In this document: positions 27,182 through 35,837 of the stretch, in pieces
Numbering within the stretch: the stretch's first letter is position 1
Layout of the letters: every line of letters starts with the position of its first letter
From: Formosa sp. L2A11
GTDB taxonomy: Bacteria; Bacteroidota; Bacteroidia; Flavobacteriales; Flavobacteriaceae
Length of the DNA: 64,000 bases
Direction of reading: 5' to 3'
NCBI RefSeq assembly: GCF_009796865.1
Contig: NZ_CP047028.1
Span: forward strand, 3,534,001-3,598,000
Translations under genes and position numbers: made by a program
Notes under the pieces: model-generated
Seen by the model: the letters and a program-made list of their open reading frames with translations, nothing else
Told to the model about the DNA's origin: nothing
The model's database searches: none

Positions 27182-27931
27182 TTAACTATCTAGAAAAAAA
27201 TTATGAGCACTAATCTCTTTTTTAAGAGCATCTATATTAAGAATACCTATTTTCTTACCTCTAGCTATAATTAATTTTTCTTTCTTTAAAGCTGAAAATA
27301 TTCTAATAATTTGCTCGTCTGAAGTCCCGGTATAATCAGCGTATTCTTTACGACTAAGCGGAAGATTTATAAATCCGTTTGTAGATCCGAATTTTCTATT
27401 AATATAAAGTAACATATCGGCGACACGTTCTCTAACCATCATTTGAGATAATGATTTTACCTTAGCCTCACTTTTATTAAGCTCGTTAGCATAGAACAAC
27501 ATCATATCGTAAGAAAAGCGCGGGTTTTCTAACAAAACATCTTGTAACATTTGTTTAGAAAAGCAACATAAAACCGAATGTTCTAAAGCAATTGCTCCTA
27601 TAGAATAACTGTCTCCTGTACCAAAACCACGGTGTCCAATAATTTCGCCTTCATTAGCAAAACGCACAATATGTTCTTTACCATTAATACCAGTTCTAAA
27701 GACTTTTACTTTTCCTTGTTTTACAAAATACAAACCATTAACAGGAGCACCTTCAATAATAAATTGTTGCCCTTTTTTAATTTGTAACGTCCGTTTCTGA
27801 TTTACAAACTTAGAATTAGAAAGCGTTTGAAGATTTCGTTTAATTAAACATGTTTTATTCATGCATACCTCGCAAGACACACTAGATGGAGTCTTATTTT
27901 GAAAAGTTGAACGCGAAGTATTTAAAGTCAT
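27182..27931 (-). CDS. Crp/Fnr family regulator with FNR-like cysteines
   Basis: A 249-residue regulator. A cNMP-type beta roll (about residues 40-150) is followed by a dimer helix and a C-terminal winged helix (about 175-245). The recognition helix (GTSDEQIIRIFSALK) keeps the Glu and Arg that touch the TGA-type half site in CRP/FNR. Cys20-x2-Cys23-x4-Cys28 plus Cys122 (and Cys123) sit at nearly the positions of the four 4Fe-4S ligands in E. coli FNR (20, 23, 29, 122). It may thus sense oxygen or NO. Its position upstream of nrtA and the shared operator make it the likely nrt regulator and autoregulator. Confidence 0.85.
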   Translation of the reverse strand: MTLNTSRSTFQNKTPSSVSCEVCMNKTCLIKRNLQTLSNSKFVNQKRTLQIKKGQQFIIEGAPVNGLYFVKQGKVKVFRTGINGKEHIVRFANEGEIIGHRGFGTGDSYSIGAIALEHSVLCCFSKQMLQDVLLENPRFSYDMMLFYANELNKSEAKVKSLSQMMVRERVADMLLYINRKFGSTNGFINLPLSRKEYADYTGTSDEQIIRIFSALKKEKLIIARGKKIGILNIDALKKEISAHNFFLDS

Positions 27932-27955
27932 TAAATTAAGTATCTATTACAATAA

Positions 27956-27971
27956 TAAGTAATAATACTTA
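27956..27971 (-). promoter_or_regulatory. palindromic operator upstream of the Crp/Fnr gene
   Basis: TAAGTA-ATAA-TACTTA lies 24 bases before the regulator's start codon. It matches the nrtA-upstream palindrome in both six-base arms and in the following AGTTTT. A further TAAGTA half site lies at 27937-27942, between it and the start codon, which suggests autoregulation. Confidence 0.6.
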
Positions 27972-28169
27972 GTTTTTAAATTCTGAAGATCATTTTTATG
28001 ATTATCGTATAAATCTAAAAGTTAAACACATAATTCTTTATCGTTAAAAAGAAATTTTATCAATTTGCTAATACAGAAGATTCATTTTACATAAAATGCA
28101 AACTACATTTACAGTATAAAACGAACAAAATCAGCCTACTAAATATATATTCATTTCAAAAAAGCAAAA

Positions 28170-28203
28170 AAAAATCCTCAACACGTATGTTAAGGATTTT
28201 TAT
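28170..28203 (-). terminator. terminator of fsa
   Basis: On the minus strand AAAATCCTTAACA pairs with TGTTGAGGATTTT with one wobble (loop about four bases) and is followed by a long T-run. It lies about 20 bases past the fsa stop. Confidence 0.8.
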
Positions 28204-28222
28204 ATTATAAAAAACTAAGTGC

Positions 28223-28876
28223 TTAGTTTCCTTTTTTGTAATCTTCTAAAAATTTAGCTAAACCACTATCTGTAAGAGGGTGTCTTAATAAGCCTTCAAT
28301 AGAACTTAAAGGTCCTGTCATAACATCTGCTCCTAATTTAGCACAATCAATAACGTGCATAGTGTGACGTACAGATGCTGCTAAAATTTGAGTATCGAAA
28401 CCGTAATTATCATAAATAAGACGAATTTCCGCAATAAGATTTAAACCATCTGTAGAAATATCATCTAAACGACCAATAAAAGGAGATACATAAGTTGCTC
28501 CTGCTTTAGCAGCTAATAATGCTTGTCCTGCAGAAAATACTAAAGTTACATTTGTTCTAATTCCTTTTTCAGAAAAATATTTACATGCTTTAACACCATC
28601 TTTAATCATTGGTAATTTTACAACTATTTGCTCGTGTAGTTCAGCTAAGGCTTCACCTTCTCTAATCATACCTTCTAAATCTGTAGAAATAACCTCGGCA
28701 CTTACATCACCTTCAACAATATTACAAATATCTACGTAATGTTTTAAAATATTATCGTGACCTGTAATACCTTCTTTCGCCATTAAAGACGGGTTTGTTG
28801 TAACACCATCAAGAACACCTAATTCTTGTGCTTCTTTAATTTGAGCTAAATTTGCAGTATCAATAAAAAATTTCAT
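28223..28876 (-). CDS. fsa: transaldolase-like fructose-6-phosphate aldolase
   Basis: A 217-residue small transaldolase (TalC/FSA subfamily), beginning [20 protein letters not shown]. The Schiff-base lysine is Lys87 in [10 protein letters not shown], the GVTTNPSLM motif follows the first strand, and the length fits the short subfamily (about 215-220) rather than the 330-residue TalA/TalB type. It could act as a pentose-phosphate transaldolase or as an aldolase splitting fructose-6-phosphate to glyceraldehyde-3-phosphate and dihydroxyacetone; sequence alone does not decide. Not linked to the nrt regulon: a terminator and 252 bases intervene. Confidence 0.9.
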   Translation of the reverse strand: MKFFIDTANLAQIKEAQELGVLDGVTTNPSLMAKEGITGHDNILKHYVDICNIVEGDVSAEVISTDLEGMIREGEALAELHEQIVVKLPMIKDGVKACKYFSEKGIRTNVTLVFSAGQALLAAKAGATYVSPFIGRLDDISTDGLNLIAEIRLIYDNYGFDTQILAASVRHTMHVIDCAKLGADVMTGPLSSIEGLLRHPLTDSGLAKFLEDYKKGN

Positions 28877-28991
28877 TATTCTGTGTTTAATTATAATTGT
28901 ACATTCTTGTTTGCTAATCTACAATAATACGGGTGTTTATTCTGTGATTTTAGACAAAAAAACATCTATTATTTACGTAAACGTTTACTAA

Positions 28992-29795
28992 CTAGAGTTT
29001 ATAATGATTTAGTAACATTTTTTCGTACATCTTGTCTGGCAAAATACGTTTTAATACAATAGATACTTTTTGTATAAACTCCCCTACTTTATAATGTATT
29101 TTAGGGTCTGGCGTATTAATAACTTTAAAAATAGCTTCAGCCATAATTTTAGGATCTTTACCAGAATCTACATGAGAGTTCATAAGTTCTAAGGTATTTC
29201 CGTATGGTATTTTATAAGGGGAATTTTCGTTTACCGGAGCATGAAAACGACCTGCAGCAATATTGGTTGCAAAATCGCCAGGAGCAACATTTGTCATTTT
29301 TATATTGAAACTTTTAAGTTCCATTCTATATGCTTCTGTAGCCAATTCTAACGCACCTTTACTTGCACTATAAATTCCGCGATAAGGCAATCCCATATAC
29401 CCGGCAATAGATGTTACATTTATAATTAATCCGTTTTGTTGCTTACGCATTTGTGGCAAAACAGACTTAATAACTTGTAATGGGCCAAAAAAATTGGTAT
29501 CGAAATGGTTTTTCATTTCTTCTATCGGAATTTCTTCTATTGGTCCCGTAATTCCAACACCTGCATTATTAATTAATACATCTATACGGTCTTCTTTTTC
29601 TAAAAGCGATTGTACACAATTAGAAATTGTAGACGCATCTTTTACATCTAATTTTAAAATGGGAAATTTACTTGAAGTGTAACGTTCTGGAGATCTGCTT
29701 GTACCATAAACTTTAAACCCTTTTTCTGACAAAAACTCTCCAACAGATTTTCCTATTCCTGAAGAACCACCTGTAATTAATACAACTTTAGACAT
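28992..29795 (-). CDS. short-chain dehydrogenase/reductase
   Basis: A 267-residue classical SDR. The Rossmann motif is TGGSSGIGKS (residues 8-17), NNAGV follows at 76-80, and the catalytic triad is Ser129, Tyr142 (YSASK) and Lys146. The Arg near the nucleotide site (TSRSPERY) suggests NADP(H). A hydrophobic C-terminal tail is present. The substrate is unknown. It is monocistronic; a TATTTTTG -7 motif (minus strand, 29821-29828) sits 26 bases upstream, and the SRP RNA gene lies beyond it. Confidence 0.85.
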   Translation of the reverse strand: MSKVVLITGGSSGIGKSVGEFLSEKGFKVYGTSRSPERYTSSKFPILKLDVKDASTISNCVQSLLEKEDRIDVLINNAGVGITGPIEEIPIEEMKNHFDTNFFGPLQVIKSVLPQMRKQQNGLIINVTSIAGYMGLPYRGIYSASKGALELATEAYRMELKSFNIKMTNVAPGDFATNIAAGRFHAPVNENSPYKIPYGNTLELMNSHVDSGKDPKIMAEAIFKVINTPDPKIHYKVGEFIQKVSIVLKRILPDKMYEKMLLNHYKL

Positions 29796-29885
29796 AAAAC
29801 TATTACTCTATTTATGCTGACAAAAATACGATTTAAATAAAGGAAAAATGAAGAGAAATTTAGGAAACTATAAGGCATAAAAAAA

Positions 29886-29979
29886 GGCAAGCTACCTACA
29901 TCACACTGCTACAACCATTTACCTTTGCTGCGTTCCCGCCCTGGAGGATTCAACAGGAGCTAGTTGTGTAGGACTTGCC
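29886..29979 (-). ncRNA. ffs: signal recognition particle RNA (4.5S, small bacterial type)
   Basis: The minus strand reads GGCAAGTCCTACACAAC at its 5' end and GTAGGTAGCTTGCC at its 3' end, so the ends pair into a closing helix. The central block CCAGGGCGGGAACGCAGC is the domain IV signature: the GGAA tetraloop and asymmetric loop that bind the Ffh M-domain. Length about 94. The T-run after TTGCC ends the RNA. The ends were set from helix and T-run positions and may be off by a few bases. Confidence 0.9.
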
Positions 29980-29983
29980 GGTG

Positions 29984-30013
29984 CAAATATACATTCTTTT
30001 TATTTTTACGCAA
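29984..30013 (-). promoter_or_regulatory. promoter of the SRP RNA gene
   Basis: On the minus strand TTG (30011-30013) is followed after exactly 19 bases by TATATTTG (29984-29991). This is a near-perfect Bacteroidota housekeeping promoter, and it places the transcript start at about 29979, the first base of the closing helix. Confidence 0.75.
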
Positions 30014-30067
30014 TGATTTTTTTAACTGATTTTAAATAAATAAATTGCTTAAAAATATATTTCAACG

Positions 30068-31105
30068 ATGAAACTTAGCAATATACTCACTATCATATTT
30101 TTAAGCGCTGCATTTTTTTCTTGCGGAAGCAGTTCTAATGATAAAAAAAGTGATTTTTCACTACAAACTAATGCTCCTGGTAACGGAATTTCACTTCATA
30201 AAGACTTAAACCTCTCTATAAAAAATCCGAAAAACCTCCAAATCGATTCGGTAGCATACTTTATTAATAATCATAAAATTTCTGCAAGCACCAATTTAAG
30301 CGAGCAAAAATTAGGGAAACAAAACATAAAAGCAATTATTTACACAAATGGAGATTTACAAACAATTACCTCTCCTCTACTTATTTTAAACGATAAACAT
30401 CCTACCGTTTATACTTTTGAACTTTTAAACACCTACCCACACGATATTACATCGTACACACAAGGTTTAGAGTTTTATAAAGACACCATGTACGAAAGCA
30501 CAGGGCAATACAAAGAGTCTAAACTTAGAAGAGTAGATTACAAAACGGGAGCTGTTTTAAAAAATGTAAAATTAGCCGACGAATATTTTGGTGAAGGCTT
30601 AACCGTTTTAAACACCAAGTTATACCAATTAACTTGGCAAAAAGGAACTGGATTTGTTTACGATGTAAATACTTTAGAAAAAAAATCTAGCTTTAAATAC
30701 AATAATAGTAAAGAAGGTTGGGGACTTTGTAACGATGGTAAAGTATTGTATAAAAGCGATGGAACAGAAAAAATATGGATTCTAGATCCTGAAACTTTAG
30801 AAGAAAAAAGTTTTATACAAGTATACACAAACAAAGGAAAAATTGGACGTGTAAACGAATTAGAATGGATAGACGGAAAAATATATGCTAACATTTACCA
30901 AAAAGATGGTGTTGCTATTATTAATCCTAAAAACGGAGCTGTAGAAGGCGTAATAGACTTTACACCTTTAAAAAAGAAAGTCACACAACACCCAGGATTA
31001 GATGTATTAAATGGTATGGCTTTTAACCCGACCACCAAAACATTATTTGTAACGGGAAAACGTTGGGATAAATTATTTGAAGTTACTGTAAAACCAAAAG
31101 CATAA
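30068..31105 (+). CDS. glutaminyl-peptide cyclotransferase (beta-propeller type) lipoprotein
   Basis: A 345-residue lipoprotein (lipobox Cys19, FFSC). After a beta-sandwich-like N-terminal part the rest is a repeat of about 45-residue blades with YTQGLEFYKDTMYESTGQY, LTWQKGTGFVYDV and NGMAFNPTTKTLFVTGKRW. These are signatures of the plant-type glutaminyl cyclase (PF05096), which turns N-terminal Gln into pyroglutamate and releases ammonia. The catalytic Glu/Lys pair was not pinned down by eye. Its stop codon is three bases before the next gene. Confidence 0.85.
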   Translation: MKLSNILTIIFLSAAFFSCGSSSNDKKSDFSLQTNAPGNGISLHKDLNLSIKNPKNLQIDSVAYFINNHKISASTNLSEQKLGKQNIKAIIYTNGDLQTITSPLLILNDKHPTVYTFELLNTYPHDITSYTQGLEFYKDTMYESTGQYKESKLRRVDYKTGAVLKNVKLADEYFGEGLTVLNTKLYQLTWQKGTGFVYDVNTLEKKSSFKYNNSKEGWGLCNDGKVLYKSDGTEKIWILDPETLEEKSFIQVYTNKGKIGRVNELEWIDGKIYANIYQKDGVAIINPKNGAVEGVIDFTPLKKKVTQHPGLDVLNGMAFNPTTKTLFVTGKRWDKLFEVTVKPKA

Positions 31106-31108
31106 TTC

Positions 31109-31498
31109 ATGAAAGAATTTGAGCTTAAGGTTACGGTTAAAGAAGATGATTTAGACGATTTAAACCATGTAAATAATGTGCGTTACGTACAATGGATTCA
31201 GGATGTTGCTAAAGGACATTGGCAACAAACGGCAACTCCAGAAATGCAAGACTTATACATTTGGGTTGTTATAGAACATCATATTTATTATAAAGGAGAA
31301 GCTTTATTAGGTGATAAATTACGTCTAAAAACATACATAAAAAAAGCCGAAGGCGTAAAATCTATTCGTATGGTAGAATTATACCACCAAGATACAGATA
31401 AGCTTCTATTAACAGCAGAAACACACTGGTGCTTAATACACACTAAAAACAAACGTCCTACCAGAATACCTCAAGATGTTAAGGATATATTTCAATAA
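31109..31498 (+). CDS. acyl-CoA thioesterase (4HBT hotdog fold)
   Basis: 129 residues of a single hotdog domain. The DLDDLNHVNNVRYVQWIQD segment holds the Asp-x-x-x-H-V-N-N pattern of 4-hydroxybenzoyl-CoA thioesterases and YbgC-type enzymes, with Asp14 a likely nucleophile partner. Length fits one domain of a tetramer. The acyl substrate is unknown. It is three bases downstream of the glutaminyl cyclase gene and so is probably co-transcribed with it, without an obvious functional link. Confidence 0.85.
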   Translation: MKEFELKVTVKEDDLDDLNHVNNVRYVQWIQDVAKGHWQQTATPEMQDLYIWVVIEHHIYYKGEALLGDKLRLKTYIKKAEGVKSIRMVELYHQDTDKLLLTAETHWCLIHTKNKRPTRIPQDVKDIFQ

Positions 31499-31670
31499 TA
31501 AAATTTAAAATAGAAGTCTAATCTTTATAAAAAATATCGATTATAATTGCTTAGTGAGTATCTTAAATACATTTTACACTCAAAAGCAAACCCTATCTAT
31601 TAACCATTAATAATTGAGTAAAAGTTATATTTTTACATAAAATCTCGAAACAGAGATCTAGTTTACTATT

Positions 31671-33227
31671 ATGAAACGTATTATCTATTTTATTTCGTGT
31701 TTTCTTTTTTTAATGCTTTGGAGTTCTTGCAGAAAAGATTTTAATTTTTCTCCAAGCACGGGTTCTCTTACCTTCTCTAAAGACACGGTATATTTAGATA
31801 CCGTTTTCTCTAATATAGGGTCTAGTACTTACAACCTGAAAGTATATAACAATAGTGATAACGACATTGTAATTCCGTCGCTAAAACTTGCTCTTGGCGA
31901 AGATTCTGATTACCGTTTAAATGTAGACGGTATGTCTGGAAAAGTTTTTGAAGATGTAGAAATATTAGCGAAAGACAGCATGTATATTTTTATTGAAACT
32001 ACTATAGATTATAATAATTTCTCTAATGCTGAAAACACCTATTTATATACAGATAAAATAGAGTTTGATTCTGGTACAAATGCCCAAGATATAGATTTAG
32101 TTACTTTAGTTAAAGATGCTGTTTTTATTTACCCAAGTAAAAATACCGAAGGCATTGTAGAAACACTAACCTTAGATATTAACGGCGAACAAGTTGAAAC
32201 CACAATTCAAGGTCGGTTTTTAACAGAAGACGAATTACACTTTACCAACACAAAACCTTACGTTATTTATGGATATGCTGCGGTACCCAATAACAAAGTT
32301 ATGACTGTAGATGCTGGAGCGCGACTTCATTTTCATTCAGATTCTGGTTTATTTGTTAGCCAAGGAGCCTCTTTACAAGTTAATGGAACTTACAGTAATG
32401 ATAGGGAAAATTTAGAAAACGAAGTTATTTTTGAAGGTAACCGTTTAGAAACTAGTTTCTCAGACACTCCTGGACAATGGGGAACCATTTGGCTATACGA
32501 TGGTAGTATAAATAACAGTATAAATTATGCAACTATAAAAAATGCAACCGTTGCTATTTTAAGCGAAGGTAATCCGGACGAAAGCAAACTTACACTTAAA
32601 AATACTCAAATTTATAATAGTAGTAATTATGGTGTTTTAGGAAGAAATACATCTATAACTGCAGAAAATTTAGTAATTAATAACAGCGGACAATCTTCTT
32701 TTGCAGCAACTTTAGGCGGAAGATACAATGTAACACATGCTACAATCGCTAATTATTGGAGTAGCAGTTTTAGACAATATCCTGCTTTATTAATTAATAA
32801 TTATTTAGTAGATGATGACGGTACAACTTATATCGCCAATTTATCTGAAGCTAATTTTAATAACTGTATTATTTACGGAAATGATAATCCTGAATTTGTA
32901 TTAGACCAAGTAGAAGACGATGCTTTAGTGTACAATTTTAAATTCACAAATTGTTTAGCACGTTTTCAAAATTTATCTAGTAACACTTATACAGGTGTAA
33001 ATTATGATTTTAATGATGCAACACATTATGAGAACATGATTTTTAACGAAGATCCTTCTTTTAAAAACAGCTCTAATAACGAATTAGGTATAGATGAAAA
33101 TTCTAAAGCCATAAACCAAGGAAACGCTACTTATGCAAACCAAGTTCCTCTAGATATTTTAAATACAAGTAGAACAGCTGCTCCCGATTTAGGAGCTTAC
33201 CAACATAGTGTTTCAGAAGAAGAATAA
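31671..33227 (+). CDS. large lipoprotein with a right-handed beta-helix-like region
   Basis: A 518-residue lipoprotein (lipobox Cys20, WSSC). After an N-terminal Ig-like region (about 25-190; VYNNSDNDIVIPSL) comes a stretch of repeated short strands with spaced N/S residues (about residues 250-450; TLKNTQIYNSSNYGVLGRN, NFNNCIIYGND). This fits a parallel beta-helix, as in pectate-lyase-like proteins. I see no obvious catalytic residues. It is likely surface- or periplasm-facing. The function is unknown. It opens after a 172-base AT-rich gap with nothing recognisable in it. Confidence 0.6.
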   Translation: MKRIIYFISCFLFLMLWSSCRKDFNFSPSTGSLTFSKDTVYLDTVFSNIGSSTYNLKVYNNSDNDIVIPSLKLALGEDSDYRLNVDGMSGKVFEDVEILAKDSMYIFIETTIDYNNFSNAENTYLYTDKIEFDSGTNAQDIDLVTLVKDAVFIYPSKNTEGIVETLTLDINGEQVETTIQGRFLTEDELHFTNTKPYVIYGYAAVPNNKVMTVDAGARLHFHSDSGLFVSQGASLQVNGTYSNDRENLENEVIFEGNRLETSFSDTPGQWGTIWLYDGSINNSINYATIKNATVAILSEGNPDESKLTLKNTQIYNSSNYGVLGRNTSITAENLVINNSGQSSFAATLGGRYNVTHATIANYWSSSFRQYPALLINNYLVDDDGTTYIANLSEANFNNCIIYGNDNPEFVLDQVEDDALVYNFKFTNCLARFQNLSSNTYTGVNYDFNDATHYENMIFNEDPSFKNSSNNELGIDENSKAINQGNATYANQVPLDILNTSRTAAPDLGAYQHSVSEEE

Positions 33228-33230
33228 AAA

Positions 33231-34712
33231 TTAATCTACATACATACTCTCTGAAAATGGATGAATTGATTTGCTATCTGCCAACGGTTTTAAACTAGAA
33301 GTTCCTGAAGTACTTATTTGTCTGCTTGTTCCTGTAATATCACTAATAGCTGCAGCCAACAAAGGCTCACTAACAGTTCCTAACACACCTAAGTTTCCAT
33401 AATCTTCTTTTAAATAAATATCAGGATTTAAACCATCAAAATAATCTGTTTTACCATTAGCATTTAACGATTTAAAAATTAAAGGTTGCATGGCATAAGT
33501 ATGTGTCGCATTTACTTCAGATTTGCCAAATGTAGGAGAATCATATACCGTTCTAGATGCTTGATATTTTCCAACAGTAACATCTCCAACCTGAACCACA
33601 TCTATATAAGGTGTTAATCCATTTATAATAAGTTCGCTGGCAGACGCCGTACTTTGCGAAGTAAGCACATAAACTTTACTAAAATTTAAATGATTTATAG
33701 TTTCACTAAACGTAACAGTATTTGATGTGGTTTGTTTCTCCATAACATCTACAAACGGATTTAATAAATCGTCTGGACTGTAATCTTCAAAATACGCTTG
33801 CCAATCGCTATTCCATTCTTCCCTTACAAATACATCGCCTGTAAATTGCCCAGTAATCATAGATGCTAACCAAGTTGCTGTACTTACAGAACCACCTGGA
33901 TTGTAACGTAAATCCAGAACCAAATCGGTTATCCCTTCACTTTTAAATGTTCCAAAAGCGGAGTTTAATTGCGAATCGAAAGCATCTGTTCCAGTAAAGC
34001 CGCTATACATTAAATAGCCTATTTTTTTTCCGTTAATATCTAAAACCTCCTGATCGAAAATAGGATTTTCTGTATAAGTAGATTTTACTAATGAAATCTC
34101 TTCAGAAGTACTTGTTACAACATCATCTGTAGTGGTTACTGTTCCTTGATTATTATACGTTGCCATTCCAATATCATAAGAATCGGCTTCCAAAAGATCT
34201 ATATTAGTGTCTGAAGCCGAATTATAATACAACGTAACACCATCTACACGGTTAAAAATATCTCCGCGTTTTACTCCTTTAGATTCCGCATCTGTTCCAG
34301 GAAGCACATAACGCACATAACCAAATACAACATCTGCAGTTTCTAATTTAACGAGACCATATTCCATACCATGAGATAAGGTTTCGCCATCAAAAAATTG
34401 TTCTAAAGCAATATAATCGTCGGTAATCCAACTAAAACGATCTTCTGTATCTGTATTATAAAGTAGACTATAAAATAAATCTTCTGGCGAAGCATAATTA
34501 TTTAAATAACTTTGGTACGCTGTAGTGGTCTCGAATCTGGTATCAGATAAATTAGGAACATCATCCTTATATAAATAATACGTATTCATACCTCTCCAAA
34601 CAAAATCACTTATATCTGAGACTGTTACAGGAGAATCGTCTTCGTCTTTAGCACAATTTGTGAAGCATAATAACAGCACACATAAATAAAAATAAGGTTT
34701 TAAATCTGGCAT
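33231..34712 (-). CDS. S41 family peptidase (C-terminal processing protease type) lipoprotein
   Basis: A 493-residue lipoprotein protease. I start at ATG 34712, which gives a good signal with lipobox Cys20 (LCFTNC). A longer frame begins at 34889, but its first 59 residues have no signal and overlap the opposite sigma-factor gene. A PDZ-like region (about 120-200) precedes the S41 core with the nucleophile in STASASELIINGL and the lysine in VGKYQASRTVYD. The CAKDEDD after the lipobox resembles a lipoprotein export signal for the cell surface. It is divergent from the ECF sigma locus, so the two could be co-regulated. Confidence 0.85.
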   Translation of the reverse strand: MPDLKPYFYLCVLLLCFTNCAKDEDDSPVTVSDISDFVWRGMNTYYLYKDDVPNLSDTRFETTTAYQSYLNNYASPEDLFYSLLYNTDTEDRFSWITDDYIALEQFFDGETLSHGMEYGLVKLETADVVFGYVRYVLPGTDAESKGVKRGDIFNRVDGVTLYYNSASDTNIDLLEADSYDIGMATYNNQGTVTTTDDVVTSTSEEISLVKSTYTENPIFDQEVLDINGKKIGYLMYSGFTGTDAFDSQLNSAFGTFKSEGITDLVLDLRYNPGGSVSTATWLASMITGQFTGDVFVREEWNSDWQAYFEDYSPDDLLNPFVDVMEKQTTSNTVTFSETINHLNFSKVYVLTSQSTASASELIINGLTPYIDVVQVGDVTVGKYQASRTVYDSPTFGKSEVNATHTYAMQPLIFKSLNANGKTDYFDGLNPDIYLKEDYGNLGVLGTVSEPLLAAAISDITGTSRQISTSGTSSLKPLADSKSIHPFSESMYVD

Positions 34713-34842
34713 ATTTAGTCTAAGTATAATGGTTAAATTTACTTGAATTAAGATTAGCTTAAAAATTTTATGTAACAAATTATCAAATGATTCGTCGTAA
34801 TAGTAAATAACCACAAATAGATTTAGAACCGACCAATATAAA

Positions 34843-35352
34843 ATGACCCAGTCAGAATTTTTAAATATAGTAACGCCTTTTAAAGACAAAGTATATCGTT
34901 TAGCAAAACGTTTACTAGTCTCTAATGAAGAAGCTGAAGATGCTACGCAAGAAGTGTTACTAAAATTATGGGCAAATAAAAAGAAAATAGAAGCTTACAA
35001 AAACGTGGAAGCATTTTCTATGACGATGACAAAAAATTTATGTTTTGATAAATTAAAATCTAAACAAGCACAGAATATAAAAATTGTACATAGTAATTAT
35101 GAAGATAAAAAAACAAGTCTTCAGAAACAAGTTGAAACCACAGATAGTTTAGATTGGGTTAACAAAATAATTGAAACCTTGCCAGAACAACAACGTTTGG
35201 TTATTCAATTAAGAGATATAGAGCAATACGATTTAGATGAAATTTGCAAAATGCTAGACATGAAAAACACAACAGTTAGAGTCGCTTTATCTAGAGCAAG
35301 AAAAACAATACGAGAACAATTAACTAATACACATAATTATGGTATTAAATAA
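34843..35352 (+). CDS. ECF-type RNA polymerase sigma factor
   Basis: A 169-residue extracytoplasmic-function sigma factor. Region 2 spans about residues 5-75 (NEEAEDATQEVLLKLWANKKK with the promoter-melting helix TMTKNLCFDKLKS). Region 4 is about residues 110-160, with a helix-turn-helix in IEQYDLDEICKMLDMKNT and VRVALSRARKTIREQL. There is no region 3, as expected for ECF sigmas. Its stop codon overlaps the next gene by 14 bases, so the two are co-translated. The partner protein is a candidate membrane anti-sigma. Confidence 0.92.
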   Translation: MTQSEFLNIVTPFKDKVYRLAKRLLVSNEEAEDATQEVLLKLWANKKKIEAYKNVEAFSMTMTKNLCFDKLKSKQAQNIKIVHSNYEDKKTSLQKQVETTDSLDWVNKIIETLPEQQRLVIQLRDIEQYDLDEICKMLDMKNTTVRVALSRARKTIREQLTNTHNYGIK

Positions 35353-35821
35353 TATAGAACAATTAATAGAAAAATACGAAAACGGCGAAACTACTTTACA
35401 AGAAGAGCAACGCTTAAAAGACTATTTTTTACAAGATAATATAGCTCCGCATTTAGAAGTTTATAAACCTTTATTTGCCTATTATAAAGCGAATAAGCAA
35501 GAAACGTACACTAAAGCCATTACACTAAAAACTAAACACACAAACGTGTACAAGTGGTTAACTGTCGCAGCTGTAGCCATATTAATGTTAGGGTTTTATT
35601 TTAAATCTACTCAAAATATAATGTCTGCAGACAACGATTTGGGCACTATACAAGATCCGCAATTAGCGTATAAAGAAGTTGTAAAATCTTTAGAACTTAT
35701 TTCTAAATCTATGAATAAAGGTAAAGCAACTATGGGATATTTAGAAACTTACAACAAAGGCCTTTCTACAGTAGGCTATATTAGTGAATTAGAACACTCC
35801 TCAAACATTATTTTTAAATAA
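35339..35821 (+). CDS. putative anti-sigma factor with one membrane helix
   Basis: A 160-residue protein. The N-terminal 65 residues are helical and charged (IEQLIEKYENGETTLQEEQRLKDYF), in the manner of an anti-sigma domain that clamps sigma region 4. One membrane helix (about residues 74-90; VYKWLTVAAVAILMLGFYF) leads to a periplasmic part of about 70 residues. It lacks the HxxxCxxC of ZAS-type anti-sigmas. Position right after, and overlapping, the ECF sigma gene is the main support. The start at 35339 is the first in-frame ATG after the sigma stop region; the overlap of 14 bases makes it plausible. Confidence 0.6.
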   Translation: MVLNNIEQLIEKYENGETTLQEEQRLKDYFLQDNIAPHLEVYKPLFAYYKANKQETYTKAITLKTKHTNVYKWLTVAAVAILMLGFYFKSTQNIMSADNDLGTIQDPQLAYKEVVKSLELISKSMNKGKATMGYLETYNKGLSTVGYISELEHSSNIIFK

Positions 35822-35837
35822 CGATAAACAGAAAATT

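Noticed and set aside
34713-34889. Longer start for the S41 protease (59 extra residues)
   Set aside because: It overlaps the opposite sigma-factor start and removes the lipoprotein signal from the N-terminus.
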